NCBI GenBank assembly: GCA_017616735.1
Contig: JAFZXP010000026.1
Span: 47,811-111,810 of the forward strand
Length of the DNA stretch: 64,000 nt
From: Bacteroidales bacterium
Lineage (GTDB): Bacteria; Bacteroidota; Bacteroidia; Bacteroidales; F082
Direction: 5' to 3'
The notes under the pieces are model-generated. The model was given only the letters and a program-made list of their open reading frames with translations. It searched no databases and was not told the DNA's origin. Made by a program: the position numbers and the translations under genes. Below are positions 7,601-16,533 of the stretch, piece after piece (the first letter of the stretch is position 1; each line of letters begins with the position of its first letter).

Positions 7601-8104
7601 TTATCGATAAAACTCCCAGGTGTCGGTGTGACCGTCTTTGTAGGTGTAGCTCCAAACAAGCTCGTTTTTTGTCAGCTTTGCCAGATTGAACTTGGTTTCG
7701 CGACCGATGCTGCCGCTCACTTTTTTCACTATACACTCAGCCAGTTCTCGTTCTTCACCACAGCCATCTCCTTTAGCCTCAAGCAATTCCATGCGGAAAC
7801 TTGCTTCATCGCCTGAAAAATAGAAATCATCGCCTTCAACACGCCAACGGCTCGGACTGATGTAGTTAAACACCCAAGTCACAGTGCCGCCTTCGTTTAG
7901 CATCACCTTATAAACCTGATTTGCAGAATCCATTGCACTTCCATCAGCATAAAAATCCATGGTGCCGGTCTCGTGCACATCGACATGACCTTCAGCGATG
8001 TCGTAATTCCAGCCATGCTGGTATTTGTAATGGCCATCGACTTTAGGCGAGCTGCACGATGCCAGCAAGCAGGCTGAAAAGAGTATTAAAAACAGTTTTT
8101 TCAT
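7601..8104 (-). CDS. small lipoprotein, function unknown
   Basis: A 167-residue protein with a lipoprotein signal: charged start, hydrophobic core and lipobox LASC, giving a lipidated Cys at residue 16. The mature part is rich in beta-strand patterns with many Trp/Tyr and repeated W.F/WEFY motifs. This suggests a small beta-barrel (lipocalin-like) fold, but there is no clear family match. It is probably attached to the outer or inner membrane on the periplasmic side. The start overlaps the GNAT stop codon by 4 nt (ATGA), implying translational coupling. Confidence 0.72.
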   Translation of the reverse strand: MKKLFLILFSACLLASCSSPKVDGHYKYQHGWNYDIAEGHVDVHETGTMDFYADGSAMDSANQVYKVMLNEGGTVTWVFNYISPSRWRVEGDDFYFSGDEASFRMELLEAKGDGCGEERELAECIVKKVSGSIGRETKFNLAKLTKNELVWSYTYKDGHTDTWEFYR

Positions 8105-8625
8105 ATCGTTTTATTTTCTAGTTTCATCACTTTTACCGGTCGGTCAGCGCCGACTACGAGATTCGGACAAACGGTTTCAATGCCTGTATCTTTAAACCCG
8201 CATTTCTCCATCACCTTGCCAGAGGCAGGGTTTTCCGGAAAATAGTCACCCCACAGTGTGGTGAATTTTTTCACGTTGAAGCAATAATCTATAACAAGGC
8301 GCAGCGCCTCGGTGCAGATGCCTTTTCCCCAATACGGCTTGGCAATCCAATAACCGACTTCGGCTTCATCATCTTTTATTTTCAAGTTCGATACAGAAGC
8401 CGGTAAATATCCAACACATCCGATAGGCTCGCCGGTCTCCTTCCACTCTACAGCCCACATACCTTCACCGCTAAAAACTGTGCGGATAATTTTCAAGCTC
8501 TCCTCCACGCTTTTATGCGGCGGCCATCCTGCTCGAGGTCCCACATCAGGATCGGAAGCATATTTGAAAAGCGCCTCGGCATCACTATCAAGCCAAGGAC
8601 GGAGTAGAATTCTTTCTGTTTCCAT
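8101..8625 (-). CDS. GNAT acetyltransferase, RimJ/RimL-like
   Basis: A 174-residue acetyl-CoA-dependent acetyltransferase of the RimJ/RimL branch. It begins with ERILLRPWLDSDAEALFKYA and has the strand-helix pair around EVGYWIAKPYWGKGICTEA (about residues 90-108). This contains the Q/RxxGxG/A-like acetyl-CoA loop in the form YWGKGICTEA. The segment NPASGKVMEKCGF follows, which is typical of the family. The acceptor is unknown; paralogues acetylate small molecules or ribosomal protein N-termini. It overlaps the acyltransferase stop codon by 1 nt and the lipoprotein start by 4 nt. Confidence 0.85.
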   Translation of the reverse strand: METERILLRPWLDSDAEALFKYASDPDVGPRAGWPPHKSVEESLKIIRTVFSGEGMWAVEWKETGEPIGCVGYLPASVSNLKIKDDEAEVGYWIAKPYWGKGICTEALRLVIDYCFNVKKFTTLWGDYFPENPASGKVMEKCGFKDTGIETVCPNLVVGADRPVKVMKLENKTI

Positions 8626-9749
8626 TATTTATTTTTCTTTTCTCCAATAACACACCATCTGATAAACGGAATTCTGTGTAATACTTCATAAAGCACGGGT
8701 GAAATCGCAAACACCGCTACCGTCAGGATGAGATACATCGCAAATGGCGGAAGCTGTCCTCGCATATTGAAATACATATATGAACCAATGCTTGCAATCA
8801 CCAGATAATGAACGATGTAGAGACCGAAGCTGGATTTCGTCATATATCCGGCAAACTTTCCAGTGCGGTCGAACTTTGCCTTGAACCAGCCCATCATCGC
8901 AAGGCACATCAGCCAACCGTAGAGGTTGTTGAGCGGACTGCTGAGATATCTCGGCGTGGTGTTGTCTTGTCCAAAAGTGGTGACAACCAGCACCGCACCT
9001 GCAACGGCAGCGAACAGCATCATCGGAGCCCAGAACCTACCCAGAGTTTCTTGCACCTTATCGTGAGAGAACACAAGGTATCCCATCATGAAGACGATGA
9101 AGTAAAACACCGGTTTGTAGAGGTTGTAAAGTCCGTCGAGCGACTGTACGCGTGGCTCCATGATGAGGGTTTTCTCGCCAAGCCAGAAGAGGAAAACAAG
9201 GAGAACGATCAACGCCATGCCATATTTGCCAGATGCTATCTTACCACACCAGCTGTGGAAACGGCCGTTTTTATCTATCGCCGTGATGATGAGCAAAATC
9301 AAAGAGAACAGCCACAAATCCTGTATGAACCAAAGTGGTCCGATGCCATTCACCGACCAGATAAGATACTTGACAGGCTGTGGAACTTGAGCCAACATAT
9401 CGACACCACTGACATGGGTATTGAAATAACCTGTCATCCACTGAAACACGAACAAACCGATGGTCGCAGGCACTAAAAGTTTTCTTGTTCTCGATTTAAA
9501 CCATTGACCTGCAGAGACTTTTTCCAACGAATAACGCGAGCTGATACCCGCCAGCAAAAACAACAGCGGCATAAACCACGGATACAAAATATACATCAGC
9601 ACATCCTGATATTGCTTATTTGCAGGATACTCGCCAAACCCACCGATGCCGCCGAAAACGCCTTTGTTGTTGTAAAAATAAACCACATGGTAAAGCAGCA
9701 CCAAAAGCACTGTAGCCCAGCGCAAATTGTCGATCCAATGCTTTCTCAT
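8625..9749 (-). CDS. acyltransferase 3 family membrane protein
   Basis: Multi-span inner-membrane acyltransferase of the AT3 (OafA/NodX/YiaH-like) family, about 374 residues from the chosen start. It opens with RKHWIDNLRWATVLLVLLYH, the usual first-helix signature with its conserved His. About ten hydrophobic segments follow. Members transfer acyl groups to sugars or other envelope molecules; the substrate cannot be told here. The frame is open upstream to 9806, but that extension runs into a dispersed palindrome and the family signature begins at the inner ATG at 9747-9749, so I use that start. It heads the acyltransferase / GNAT / lipoprotein / TIGR04076 operon. Confidence 0.82.
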   Translation of the reverse strand: MRKHWIDNLRWATVLLVLLYHVVYFYNNKGVFGGIGGFGEYPANKQYQDVLMYILYPWFMPLLFLLAGISSRYSLEKVSAGQWFKSRTRKLLVPATIGLFVFQWMTGYFNTHVSGVDMLAQVPQPVKYLIWSVNGIGPLWFIQDLWLFSLILLIITAIDKNGRFHSWCGKIASGKYGMALIVLLVFLFWLGEKTLIMEPRVQSLDGLYNLYKPVFYFIVFMMGYLVFSHDKVQETLGRFWAPMMLFAAVAGAVLVVTTFGQDNTTPRYLSSPLNNLYGWLMCLAMMGWFKAKFDRTGKFAGYMTKSSFGLYIVHYLVIASIGSYMYFNMRGQLPPFAMYLILTVAVFAISPVLYEVLHRIPFIRWCVIGEKKNK

Positions 9750-9784
9750 AATTGTCGTTATTGTAGAAACGATTAACACATATA

Positions 9785-9815
9785 TGTAGAGACGTGCCTG
9801 CGGCACGTCTCTACA
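9785..9815. repeat. 14-bp-arm palindrome (GTAGAGACG family)
   Basis: TGTAGAGACGTGCC and GGCACGTCTCTACA form a perfect 14-bp stem with loop TGC, between ntpK and the acyltransferase gene. A second copy with one mismatch lies at 56771-56798. It can serve as a terminator for the V-ATPase operon but looks like a dispersed element. Confidence 0.85.
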
Positions 9816-9850
9816 TTCTTACTTCTGTCTTCTTACTTCTGTCTTCTTAA
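9816..9850. repeat. heptamer-based tandem repeat after ntpK
   Basis: Two copies of a 14-bp unit made of two heptamers (TTCTTAC + TTCTGTC) plus a partial third, ending 3 bp before the ntpK stop codon (9854-9856). Confidence 0.7.
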
Positions 9851-9853
9851 AAA

Positions 9854-10285
<432 letters not shown>

Positions 10286-10325
10286 CTATAATTTTTAATT
10301 TAACATTTAATATTTCATTTTATTT

Positions 10326-10366
10326 GAGATTTCTCCACTCCGCTACGCTTCGGTCGAAATGACGGG
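10326..10366 (-). repeat. dispersed repeat between ntpI and ntpK
   Basis: Reads GAGATTTCTCCACTCCGC..CGGTCGAAATGACG on the plus strand. Its two ends match the copy inside prmC (6712-6763) in inverse orientation. It fills half of the only long gap in the V-ATPase operon. Confidence 0.8.
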
Positions 10367-10371
10367 GTGGT

Positions 10372-12150
10372 TTATTCTTTCAATGGATTATACTTTCGTC
10401 CAGTACCTTCATAGCCTGAATTCTTGAAAAATTCAAGGAAATTGAGTCGCAACGGATGCACAAAGGCACCGAGCACACACATCGCGACGTTTAATACATG
10501 TCCAATCACCACGATGATGATGAAGGCTATCCAGCCCGTTCCGCCATCGCCAAGTGCCTGAACGCCAATGGCATTGAACGCTTCGCCGAGCTTTGCGCCC
10601 GCCAAACCGAGAGCATACAGACGAAGGTAGCTGAGCACGTCGCCGAGCAAACCTGTAACCATCTGATAAGTATCCCAAAGTCCAACGCCAAAGTTCGCCA
10701 ACGGGTTTCTGTGTATGTTGTTCAAGAAGAAAATACCCAATGCCGATAAGATGCCAATGATGATAATGATCCATTTTGTCACATTTGAATCCATCACGCC
10801 GATGAGTGAAAAACCACCGACTATCACGCCACCCACTATAAGCAGCGTCCAACCCCAGGTTCCAAGCGAGTTGGCAATGCCTTTGACTTTCGTTGCCTGG
10901 TACGTCTTCACTATCATCGCAAGGCAGATGTGAACGATACCGACAATAATTGCCAGCACCATAGTGCCGTCGAAGCCCGCGATTTCAGTTGGAACCATAC
11001 ATTTCTTCACCACGTCAGGAATACAGCTCCAAGTGAGCATATCGGTCGAGAAGAAAGTGTGGAACAGCAATCCTATCACTGTCGTCGCAATGCCCAAAAC
11101 CACACCAAGTTTGGCGATGTCGGGCATCATCTTCTTCAACGCCAAGCCTGCACCGATAAGCACCAAGCCGTAGCCTGCGTCGCCCATGCAGAATGCGAAG
11201 AACAGCATGAAGAAGATTGAAATGAACACCGTCGGATCGAATTCGTTGTATTTCGGACGACCGTACATATCGGTCAAAAGCTCGAACATCGAGACGAACT
11301 TGTTGTTTCTCAACTTGATAGGCGGATTGTCATCAACTTTGGCTTTGTCAACCAAATAAAGCACTCCTTCTCTATCAAGCATTTCTTTGACCGCCGCATC
11401 GTTGTCGGTAGGCGCAAAACCTTCGAACACCGTGATATAATCGGCAGCCGCTTTGGTTCCCGACATATGAGCCAGATACAAATCAAGATTCAGCAACAGT
11501 TTATCCAACTCTTTCTGAATGTCTTTTTCGTGGCATTTCAGCTCGGCCAGATGACGGTTTTTCTTCTCAATCTCGTAACCAAGCTTGTCGATAGCCTTTT
11601 CTATCTCCTTGAAATCGCCTTCAGGAGCCGGCATTTCCTTCAACGGAAAATCGTAATCTTCACTGTCTGACACGATTACAAAATAAGTAGTCGTGCCGTC
11701 GGATGATATCTCGCTTAGAGCGTAGTTTTCTTTCCACAGAGGATCAAAATTGGAACTTTTCACCTTGTAGAAATGCAGTTTCAGTCCGCAAGCATTCAAT
11801 TTTTCAATGTTTGCGGTATCGAACTGCCCCCAAGGCTTGCGCTCCTCGAGTTCCTTGTAAAGCTGTGACAACTGATTATTGGCCGTTTCTATCTCGTTGA
11901 CAGTCTCGACCACGCTGTCGGCGAGGTCGCCCTCAGTCTTGTCGGCGAATTCGGCAGGTGTCACATCCTTAAGCAATGACAAAGCTTTGCGGTAAACACC
12001 GGCACGTGAAGACAGATTTTCCGACTTCTCGTCAACCGGTTTTACAGAACGTGTTATATCAACCACTCCCACGCTTTGGAGCTTCTTGAGGAAAGCATCC
12101 TCGTCGCCGCTCATGAGGATGAAGTTATATTTCGTCATTTCAGTTACCAT
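10372..12150 (-). CDS. ntpI: V-type ATPase subunit I (a-type stator/ion channel)
   Basis: Large membrane stator subunit that offers the ion path next to the K ring. About 592 residues: a soluble N-terminal half with coiled-coil segments (about 90-260) and a C-terminal half with about seven to eight membrane helices from residue 300 on. It includes LRLYALGLAGAKLGEAFN, the helix with the essential Arg. Three in-frame ATGs exist. I choose the one at 12148-12150 because a strong GAGGAGG site lies 6 nt upstream (12157-12166); it overlaps the ntpD stop by 11 bp. An ATG at 12166-12168 is possible but would leave no such site. Confidence 0.92.
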   Translation of the reverse strand: MVTEMTKYNFILMSGDEDAFLKKLQSVGVVDITRSVKPVDEKSENLSSRAGVYRKALSLLKDVTPAEFADKTEGDLADSVVETVNEIETANNQLSQLYKELEERKPWGQFDTANIEKLNACGLKLHFYKVKSSNFDPLWKENYALSEISSDGTTTYFVIVSDSEDYDFPLKEMPAPEGDFKEIEKAIDKLGYEIEKKNRHLAELKCHEKDIQKELDKLLLNLDLYLAHMSGTKAAADYITVFEGFAPTDNDAAVKEMLDREGVLYLVDKAKVDDNPPIKLRNNKFVSMFELLTDMYGRPKYNEFDPTVFISIFFMLFFAFCMGDAGYGLVLIGAGLALKKMMPDIAKLGVVLGIATTVIGLLFHTFFSTDMLTWSCIPDVVKKCMVPTEIAGFDGTMVLAIIVGIVHICLAMIVKTYQATKVKGIANSLGTWGWTLLIVGGVIVGGFSLIGVMDSNVTKWIIIIIGILSALGIFFLNNIHRNPLANFGVGLWDTYQMVTGLLGDVLSYLRLYALGLAGAKLGEAFNAIGVQALGDGGTGWIAFIIIVVIGHVLNVAMCVLGAFVHPLRLNFLEFFKNSGYEGTGRKYNPLKE

Positions 12151-12751
12151 ACTCTTCCTCCTCCTCAAGGATATGTTTGTTTTTCACGATTTTCTGCGAA
12201 GCCTTGTCAAGGTTCTCAGCGTCCTCCATATATCGTTTTATCTTACGGATGGCTTCGTTATAGCCAGGTATCTGCACCTTTTCGTAAAGGTTGACTTTCT
12301 GTGTGGTCTTCTTGCGCTGATAGTCAAGCACACGACTCACCTCCACATAAACCTCCGATTCTATGCCAAGCTGCGCAAGACTTTTCAGGATTTGGACGCC
12401 GTCGGCATACCACATCGGCTTGGTGAAGAGGTTGATGTCTTTCACATCGTAAATCACCTCCTCCAGCGCCGGCACCGGCACGCCAGCCACCTTCACGGTC
12501 TTCAGTTTGACATCGGTCACCGATATCAGTCCTGGCTCAAATTCATTCCAAAGCCGGGCCATATACTCATACGAACGTAGTTCGGCCTCCAGTTGTGAAA
12601 CAAGACTCTCCGAATGCTTTTTAGCCTTCTTCACCTCCAGACGCAGCGCGCTCTCCTTGCTCTTAAGCGTCGGCAAGGCACGGGTACGCGTCTTGAGCTG
12701 CTTGTTAAGCTCGTTCAGCGAGGTCTTGTTATATTGGAACTTAATAGCCAT
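12140..12751 (-). CDS. ntpD: V-type ATPase subunit D (central shaft)
   Basis: Central rotor-shaft subunit that couples the A3B3 catalytic head to the membrane ring. The 203-residue protein is almost wholly helical, with long N- and C-terminal coiled-coil segments (about 5-70 and 145-195) as in all D/gamma-like subunits. It starts MAIKFQYNKTSLNEL, typical of the Bacteroidota form. It lies between ntpB and ntpI. The 50-bp gap to ntpB consists of a seven-unit heptamer array, and no Shine-Dalgarno site is visible. Confidence 0.9.
   Translation of the reverse strand: MAIKFQYNKTSLNELNKQLKTRTRALPTLKSKESALRLEVKKAKKHSESLVSQLEAELRSYEYMARLWNEFEPGLISVTDVKLKTVKVAGVPVPALEEVIYDVKDINLFTKPMWYADGVQILKSLAQLGIESEVYVEVSRVLDYQRKKTTQKVNLYEKVQIPGYNEAIRKIKRYMEDAENLDKASQKIVKNKHILEEEEEYGN
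12157..12166 (-). promoter_or_regulatory. Shine-Dalgarno site for ntpI inside ntpD
   Basis: GAGGAGGAGG on the minus strand, 6 nt before the ATG at 12150. It lies in the ntpD codons for the final Glu run. Such strong sites are rare in this window, and it decides the start. Confidence 0.6.
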
Positions 12752-12756
12752 ATTTT

Positions 12757-12805
12757 CAGTTTACAGTTTACAGTTTACAGTTTATAGTTTACAGTTAACA
12801 GTTAT
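12757..12805. repeat. seven-unit heptanucleotide array between ntpB and ntpD
   Basis: Seven exact-length units (CAGTTTA x4, TAGTTTA, CAGTTAA, CAGTTA) run from 12757 to 12805 with no phase break. The ntpB stop codon (TAA, complement of 12802-12804) falls in the last unit, and the array ends 6 bp before the ntpD ATG. Confidence 0.9.
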
Positions 12806-14130
12806 TTGGCTTCGCCCTTCCAATATTTTTCTATCAATTTTTCCTTCAGACCGGTCTCGGCCTTGGTGAAATATTTTCCGAAGAGTTCCCAAGCGGTGTC
12901 AAGCATCTCTGTGATAGGGATGTTGACGTCGATGGCGAGCAGTCGGGTGGCATATTCCTTGGCGTAGTCGAGGCAGCGGAGGTCGTAGTCACTCAAGTCG
13001 AAACCGTTTTCCAGCTTGGTTTTGGCATTGGCGGCATCGGCATACAGACGCACCGATGTATTCATCACTGCGCTGTGATCCTCACGGGTCTTCTTGTTCT
13101 GAACATGCTGTTTCAAACGTGACAGCGAACGGAACGGGTCGACGATGACCTTGCCTGAATCGGCATCGGCACGGAGGAACAGCTGTCCTTCGGTGATGTA
13201 ACCGGTGTTGTCAGGGATAGCATGTGTGATATCGCCGTCGTTCAAGGTGGTGACAGCAATGATGGTGATTGATCCGCCATCAGGAAGCTGCACAGCCTTC
13301 TCGTAGATCTTGGCCAAATCCGAATAGAGTGAACCAGGCATAGAGTCCTTCGAAGGAATCTGGTCCATACGGTTCGACACAATACTCAAAGCATCGGCGT
13401 AAAGAGTCATATCGGTAAGCAGCACAAGCACTTTCTCGTTTTTATCGACAGCGAAATACTCGGCGGCTGTCAATGCCATGTCAGGCACCAACAAACGCTC
13501 AACAGGCGGCTGGTCGGTGGTGTTCACAAAACTTACAATCTTATGCAATGCACCGGCGCTTTCGAATTCGTTTTTGAAGAAGAGGTAATCGTCGTTCGAC
13601 AATCCCATTCCGCCAAGAATGATTTTATCGACATCGGCGCGAAGGGCCACCATGCTCATCACCTTGTTGTACGGCTGGTCGGGGTCGGCGAAGAACGGGA
13701 TCTTCTGGCCTGAAACAAGTGTGTTGTTCAAGTCGATGCCTGCGATACCAGTAGGAATCAGCTCTGACGGCATACGACGTTTGTACGGGTTCACCGAAGG
13801 ACCGCCAATCTGGCGTTTCTCGCCTTCCACCGCTGGGCCGCCGTCGATAGGCTCACCGTAAGCGTTGAAGAATCGACCAGCGAGGTCGTCGCTAACATTC
13901 AGTGACGGCGGTTCGCCAAAGAAGGTTACTTCAGCGTTGGTCGGGATATCCTCAGTGCCGCCGAACACCTGCAAGGTTACGCTCTTGTCCTTGATTTTCA
14001 CCACCTGAGCCAGACGACCTGCTACCAAAGCAAGTTCATCATTAGTAACTCCCTGAGCCTCAAGGGTTACAGTTGCCTTGGTAATGGCAGTCAGCTTTGT
14101 ATATATACGTTGAAAGGCTTTCTCACTCAT
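12802..14130 (-). CDS. ntpB: V-type ATPase subunit B (regulatory nucleotide-binding)
   Basis: Non-catalytic subunit alternating with A in the A3B3 head. The 442-residue length fits the family. As expected for B subunits it lacks a classic P-loop. It has the N-terminal beta-barrel, the central nucleotide-binding fold with VLVLLTDMTLYADAL and IPSKDSMPGSLYSDLA (about 235-285), and a helical C-terminal domain. The start overlaps ntpA by 8 bp. The stop codon lies in a heptamer array that separates it from ntpD. Confidence 0.95.
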   Translation of the reverse strand: MSEKAFQRIYTKLTAITKATVTLEAQGVTNDELALVAGRLAQVVKIKDKSVTLQVFGGTEDIPTNAEVTFFGEPPSLNVSDDLAGRFFNAYGEPIDGGPAVEGEKRQIGGPSVNPYKRRMPSELIPTGIAGIDLNNTLVSGQKIPFFADPDQPYNKVMSMVALRADVDKIILGGMGLSNDDYLFFKNEFESAGALHKIVSFVNTTDQPPVERLLVPDMALTAAEYFAVDKNEKVLVLLTDMTLYADALSIVSNRMDQIPSKDSMPGSLYSDLAKIYEKAVQLPDGGSITIIAVTTLNDGDITHAIPDNTGYITEGQLFLRADADSGKVIVDPFRSLSRLKQHVQNKKTREDHSAVMNTSVRLYADAANAKTKLENGFDLSDYDLRCLDYAKEYATRLLAIDVNIPITEMLDTAWELFGKYFTKAETGLKEKLIEKYWKGEAK

Positions 14131-15868
14131 GTTTAAGTTCCTCCTTTAACTGTCCAAGATATTTTTCAAATGATTCCGACTTATACTCAGCATAGTTCAT
14201 CTGACGACAGATGTTTATCAAGCCTTTGAAATAAGTGGTGCATTCCTCAAAATTATTGAATTTGAACGACTTGTCACAAATTTCAAGCACCAAGTCAAGC
14301 ATAAACTTCTGACGCTCCAATGGCGAGCAACCGTCGATGTCGTCGAATGCGTCCTGCTGCAAGATTACAAAATCGACGAGTTCCGACTTCCAATACTGCT
14401 CATGGTATGTCATCGGCACGCCGTCGTCACCCAAGATGTTGATTTGCTCGTAGGCGTCTTTACCCTTACGGATGATATATTTTGTCTTTGTGACTTTGTC
14501 AACCCAGCCTTTTTCAATCTTATTGTCGAGATATTCAATAATTTCAGGGTATTCGAGATATTTTGAATATGAATCGACAGGGTCGACAGCCGGATAACGC
14601 TTCTTATCGGCGCGGTTCTGCGACAATCCGTAGAAGCAACGTGCAGCCTTCTTTGTCGACTCGGTGACAGGCTCTTTCAAGTTACCGCCAGCAGGCGACA
14701 CCGTTCCGATGAAGGTGATTGAACCGCTAGCACCGTTGTTCAACTTAACGTAACCTGCACGGGCATAGAAGTTGGAGATGATAGCCGACAAATCGACCGG
14801 GAAGCCGTCCTGACCAGGAAGCTCTTCCAAACGGTTACTCATCTCACGCAATGCCTGAGCCCAACGTGATGTGGAGTCGGCCAACAGCAACACCTTCATT
14901 CCCATGGCGCGGTAGTATTCACCAAGTGTCATGGCGGTGTAAACCGAAGCCTCACGGGCTGCCACCGGCATGTTGGAAGTGTTGCAGATGATAATGGTAC
15001 GCTCCATCAGGCTGCGACCGGTATGTTTGTCTTTCAATTCCGGGAATTCAGTAAAGATTTCCACCACCTCGTTGGCACGCTCGCCGCAGGCCGCCATGAT
15101 GATGACATCGGCATCGGCTTGCTCAGCCAAAGCATGCTGAAGCACTGTCTTGCCGCATCCGAAAGGCCCAGGGATGAAGCCTGTGCCGCCTTCCGCGATA
15201 GGGTTCAGTGTGTCGATGGTACGTACACCTGTCTCCATCACTTTGAATGGACGCGGTTTCTCGACGTAGCCGCCAACAGCCACTTTCACCGGCCATTTTT
15301 GCATCATCGTCACATTGACATCTTCACCGTCAGCATTAGTCAACACTGCGATTGTATCTGTAATTTTATATTGACCGGCCTCAGCCACCTTTTTCACGGT
15401 GTAAGTGCCCTCAAACGAGAACGGCACCATGATTTTATGAGGCAGCCAGCCTTCTTTCACCTCACCCAGCCAGTCGGCGGCAATCACCTGGTCGCCAGCC
15501 TTCGCTATTGGTGTGAAGTCCCAAAGTTTGTTTTCATCCAACGGCTTGGTGTACTCGCCTCTCTTGAGGAAGACGCCTTCCATGGTGGAGAGGTTATTTT
15601 GAAGGCCATCGAAATTACTCGAAAGCAAGCCAGGTCCCAAGGTCACCTCAAGCATGTAGCCCTGAAATTCCACAAGGCAACCTGCCTGCAATCCGCGAGT
15701 GCTCTCAAATACCTGCACGGAAGCTTTGTTGCCGTTCACCTTAATGACTTCCGCCATCAACTTGACTCCATTCAAGTCGATAAAGCAGATTTCATTTTGT
15801 GCCACAGGCCCGTTCACCTCGACAGTGACCAGGTTTGCTATGATTCCTGTAACTTTTCCTGTTGTCAT
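14123..15868 (-). CDS. ntpA: V-type ATPase catalytic subunit A
   Basis: Catalytic ATPase subunit of the peripheral head. The 581-residue protein has an N-terminal barrel, a bulge domain (about 110-190), the Walker A loop GPFGCGKT at residues 234-241, and the GER-type signature ACGERANEVVE typical of catalytic subunits. A helical C-terminal domain follows. It is preceded by a 65-bp gap filled by two opposed heptamer arrays and overlaps ntpB by 8 bp. The enzyme may run as an ATP-driven ion pump or as a synthase; the sequence does not settle this. Confidence 0.97.
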   Translation of the reverse strand: MTTGKVTGIIANLVTVEVNGPVAQNEICFIDLNGVKLMAEVIKVNGNKASVQVFESTRGLQAGCLVEFQGYMLEVTLGPGLLSSNFDGLQNNLSTMEGVFLKRGEYTKPLDENKLWDFTPIAKAGDQVIAADWLGEVKEGWLPHKIMVPFSFEGTYTVKKVAEAGQYKITDTIAVLTNADGEDVNVTMMQKWPVKVAVGGYVEKPRPFKVMETGVRTIDTLNPIAEGGTGFIPGPFGCGKTVLQHALAEQADADVIIMAACGERANEVVEIFTEFPELKDKHTGRSLMERTIIICNTSNMPVAAREASVYTAMTLGEYYRAMGMKVLLLADSTSRWAQALREMSNRLEELPGQDGFPVDLSAIISNFYARAGYVKLNNGASGSITFIGTVSPAGGNLKEPVTESTKKAARCFYGLSQNRADKKRYPAVDPVDSYSKYLEYPEIIEYLDNKIEKGWVDKVTKTKYIIRKGKDAYEQINILGDDGVPMTYHEQYWKSELVDFVILQQDAFDDIDGCSPLERQKFMLDLVLEICDKSFKFNNFEECTTYFKGLINICRQMNYAEYKSESFEKYLGQLKEELKHE

Positions 15869-15884
15869 ATTATACTTTTTTATT

Positions 15885-15959
15885 TTTAGACTTTAGTTGT
15901 TAGTCTTTAGTTTTTAGTAGTTTTGTCTAAAGTCTAACGACTAAAGACTAAAGACTTAT
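15885..15959. repeat. inverted heptamer arrays overlapping the end of the DUF2764 gene
   Basis: Units TTTAGAC, TTTAGTT, GTTAGTC, TTTAGTT, TTTAGTA (15885-15919) face inverse units GTCTAAA, GTCTAAC, GACTAAA, GACTAAA, GACTTAT (15925-15959). The second block contains the stop codon of the DUF2764 gene (complement of 15934-15936) and its last seven sense codons. Confidence 0.88.
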
Positions 15960-16533
15960 TATCGAAAGTTCCCCGAACTTCTTTCACCAGTTTCTCAAAC
16001 ATCTCCTGTCCTTTCACAGGGTCAAGCTCAGCCCAGCGTTGCACTGTCTTGGCTTTTGCCATAAATGCGAGGATGGCGTTCATGTTGAAATAATCCATTC
16101 GCGCGATATCGCTGGCTTTCTCCCACTTAAGCTCGTCCATTTTCTGCTCGCGCTGCACAAAGTCGGCGTTTTCAAGAATATCCTTAATCTGCTGGTATTC
16201 TTCGAAATCAGCTTCAGGCATCTCAACGAAATAATCTTCGCCTTTCTTGTCGAGACGCTTGGCCAGATATGCCACCTTCATATTACGCAGCCTACCGTCG
16301 AAGTCGAAGTATTCGCGGATGAAGCGATTCTTGCTTTCGGCAGCTTTCGTGTAAAACTCAGCGCCAAGTATCTCCTCGTTGAAGCCTTCCTCAAAAAGTT
16401 CAACCAGCTCCCGATCTTTTTCAGAGAGAAGCTCAACAATCGACTCCTTTGTGGCAGCATAGTCGAAACTCGTATTCTCGAAACCAGCGGTCAACTCCGG
16501 CAAACTCGCTACTATATAAACATAGTTATCCAT
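15934..16533 (-). CDS. DUF2764 family V-ATPase-associated subunit
   Basis: A 199-residue protein of the DUF2764 family, which occurs in Bacteroidota V-type ATPase operons between E and A where other bacteria encode subunits C and F. It starts MDNYVYIVASLPEL and is largely helical and acidic. By position it probably acts as a C/F-like connector between head and ring, which is inference. The stop codon (TAG) and the last residues KSLVFSR are encoded by a heptamer repeat array, so the natural C-terminus has been replaced or extended by repeat sequence. The start overlaps the E-subunit stop by 1 nt (TAATG). Confidence 0.85.
   Translation of the reverse strand: MDNYVYIVASLPELTAGFENTSFDYAATKESIVELLSEKDRELVELFEEGFNEEILGAEFYTKAAESKNRFIREYFDFDGRLRNMKVAYLAKRLDKKGEDYFVEMPEADFEEYQQIKDILENADFVQREQKMDELKWEKASDIARMDYFNMNAILAFMAKAKTVQRWAELDPVKGQEMFEKLVKEVRGTFDNKSLVFSR

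Noticed and set aside
9750-9806. Upstream start for the acyltransferase gene
   Set aside because: The extra 19 codons run into a dispersed palindrome; the family N-terminus begins at the inner ATG.
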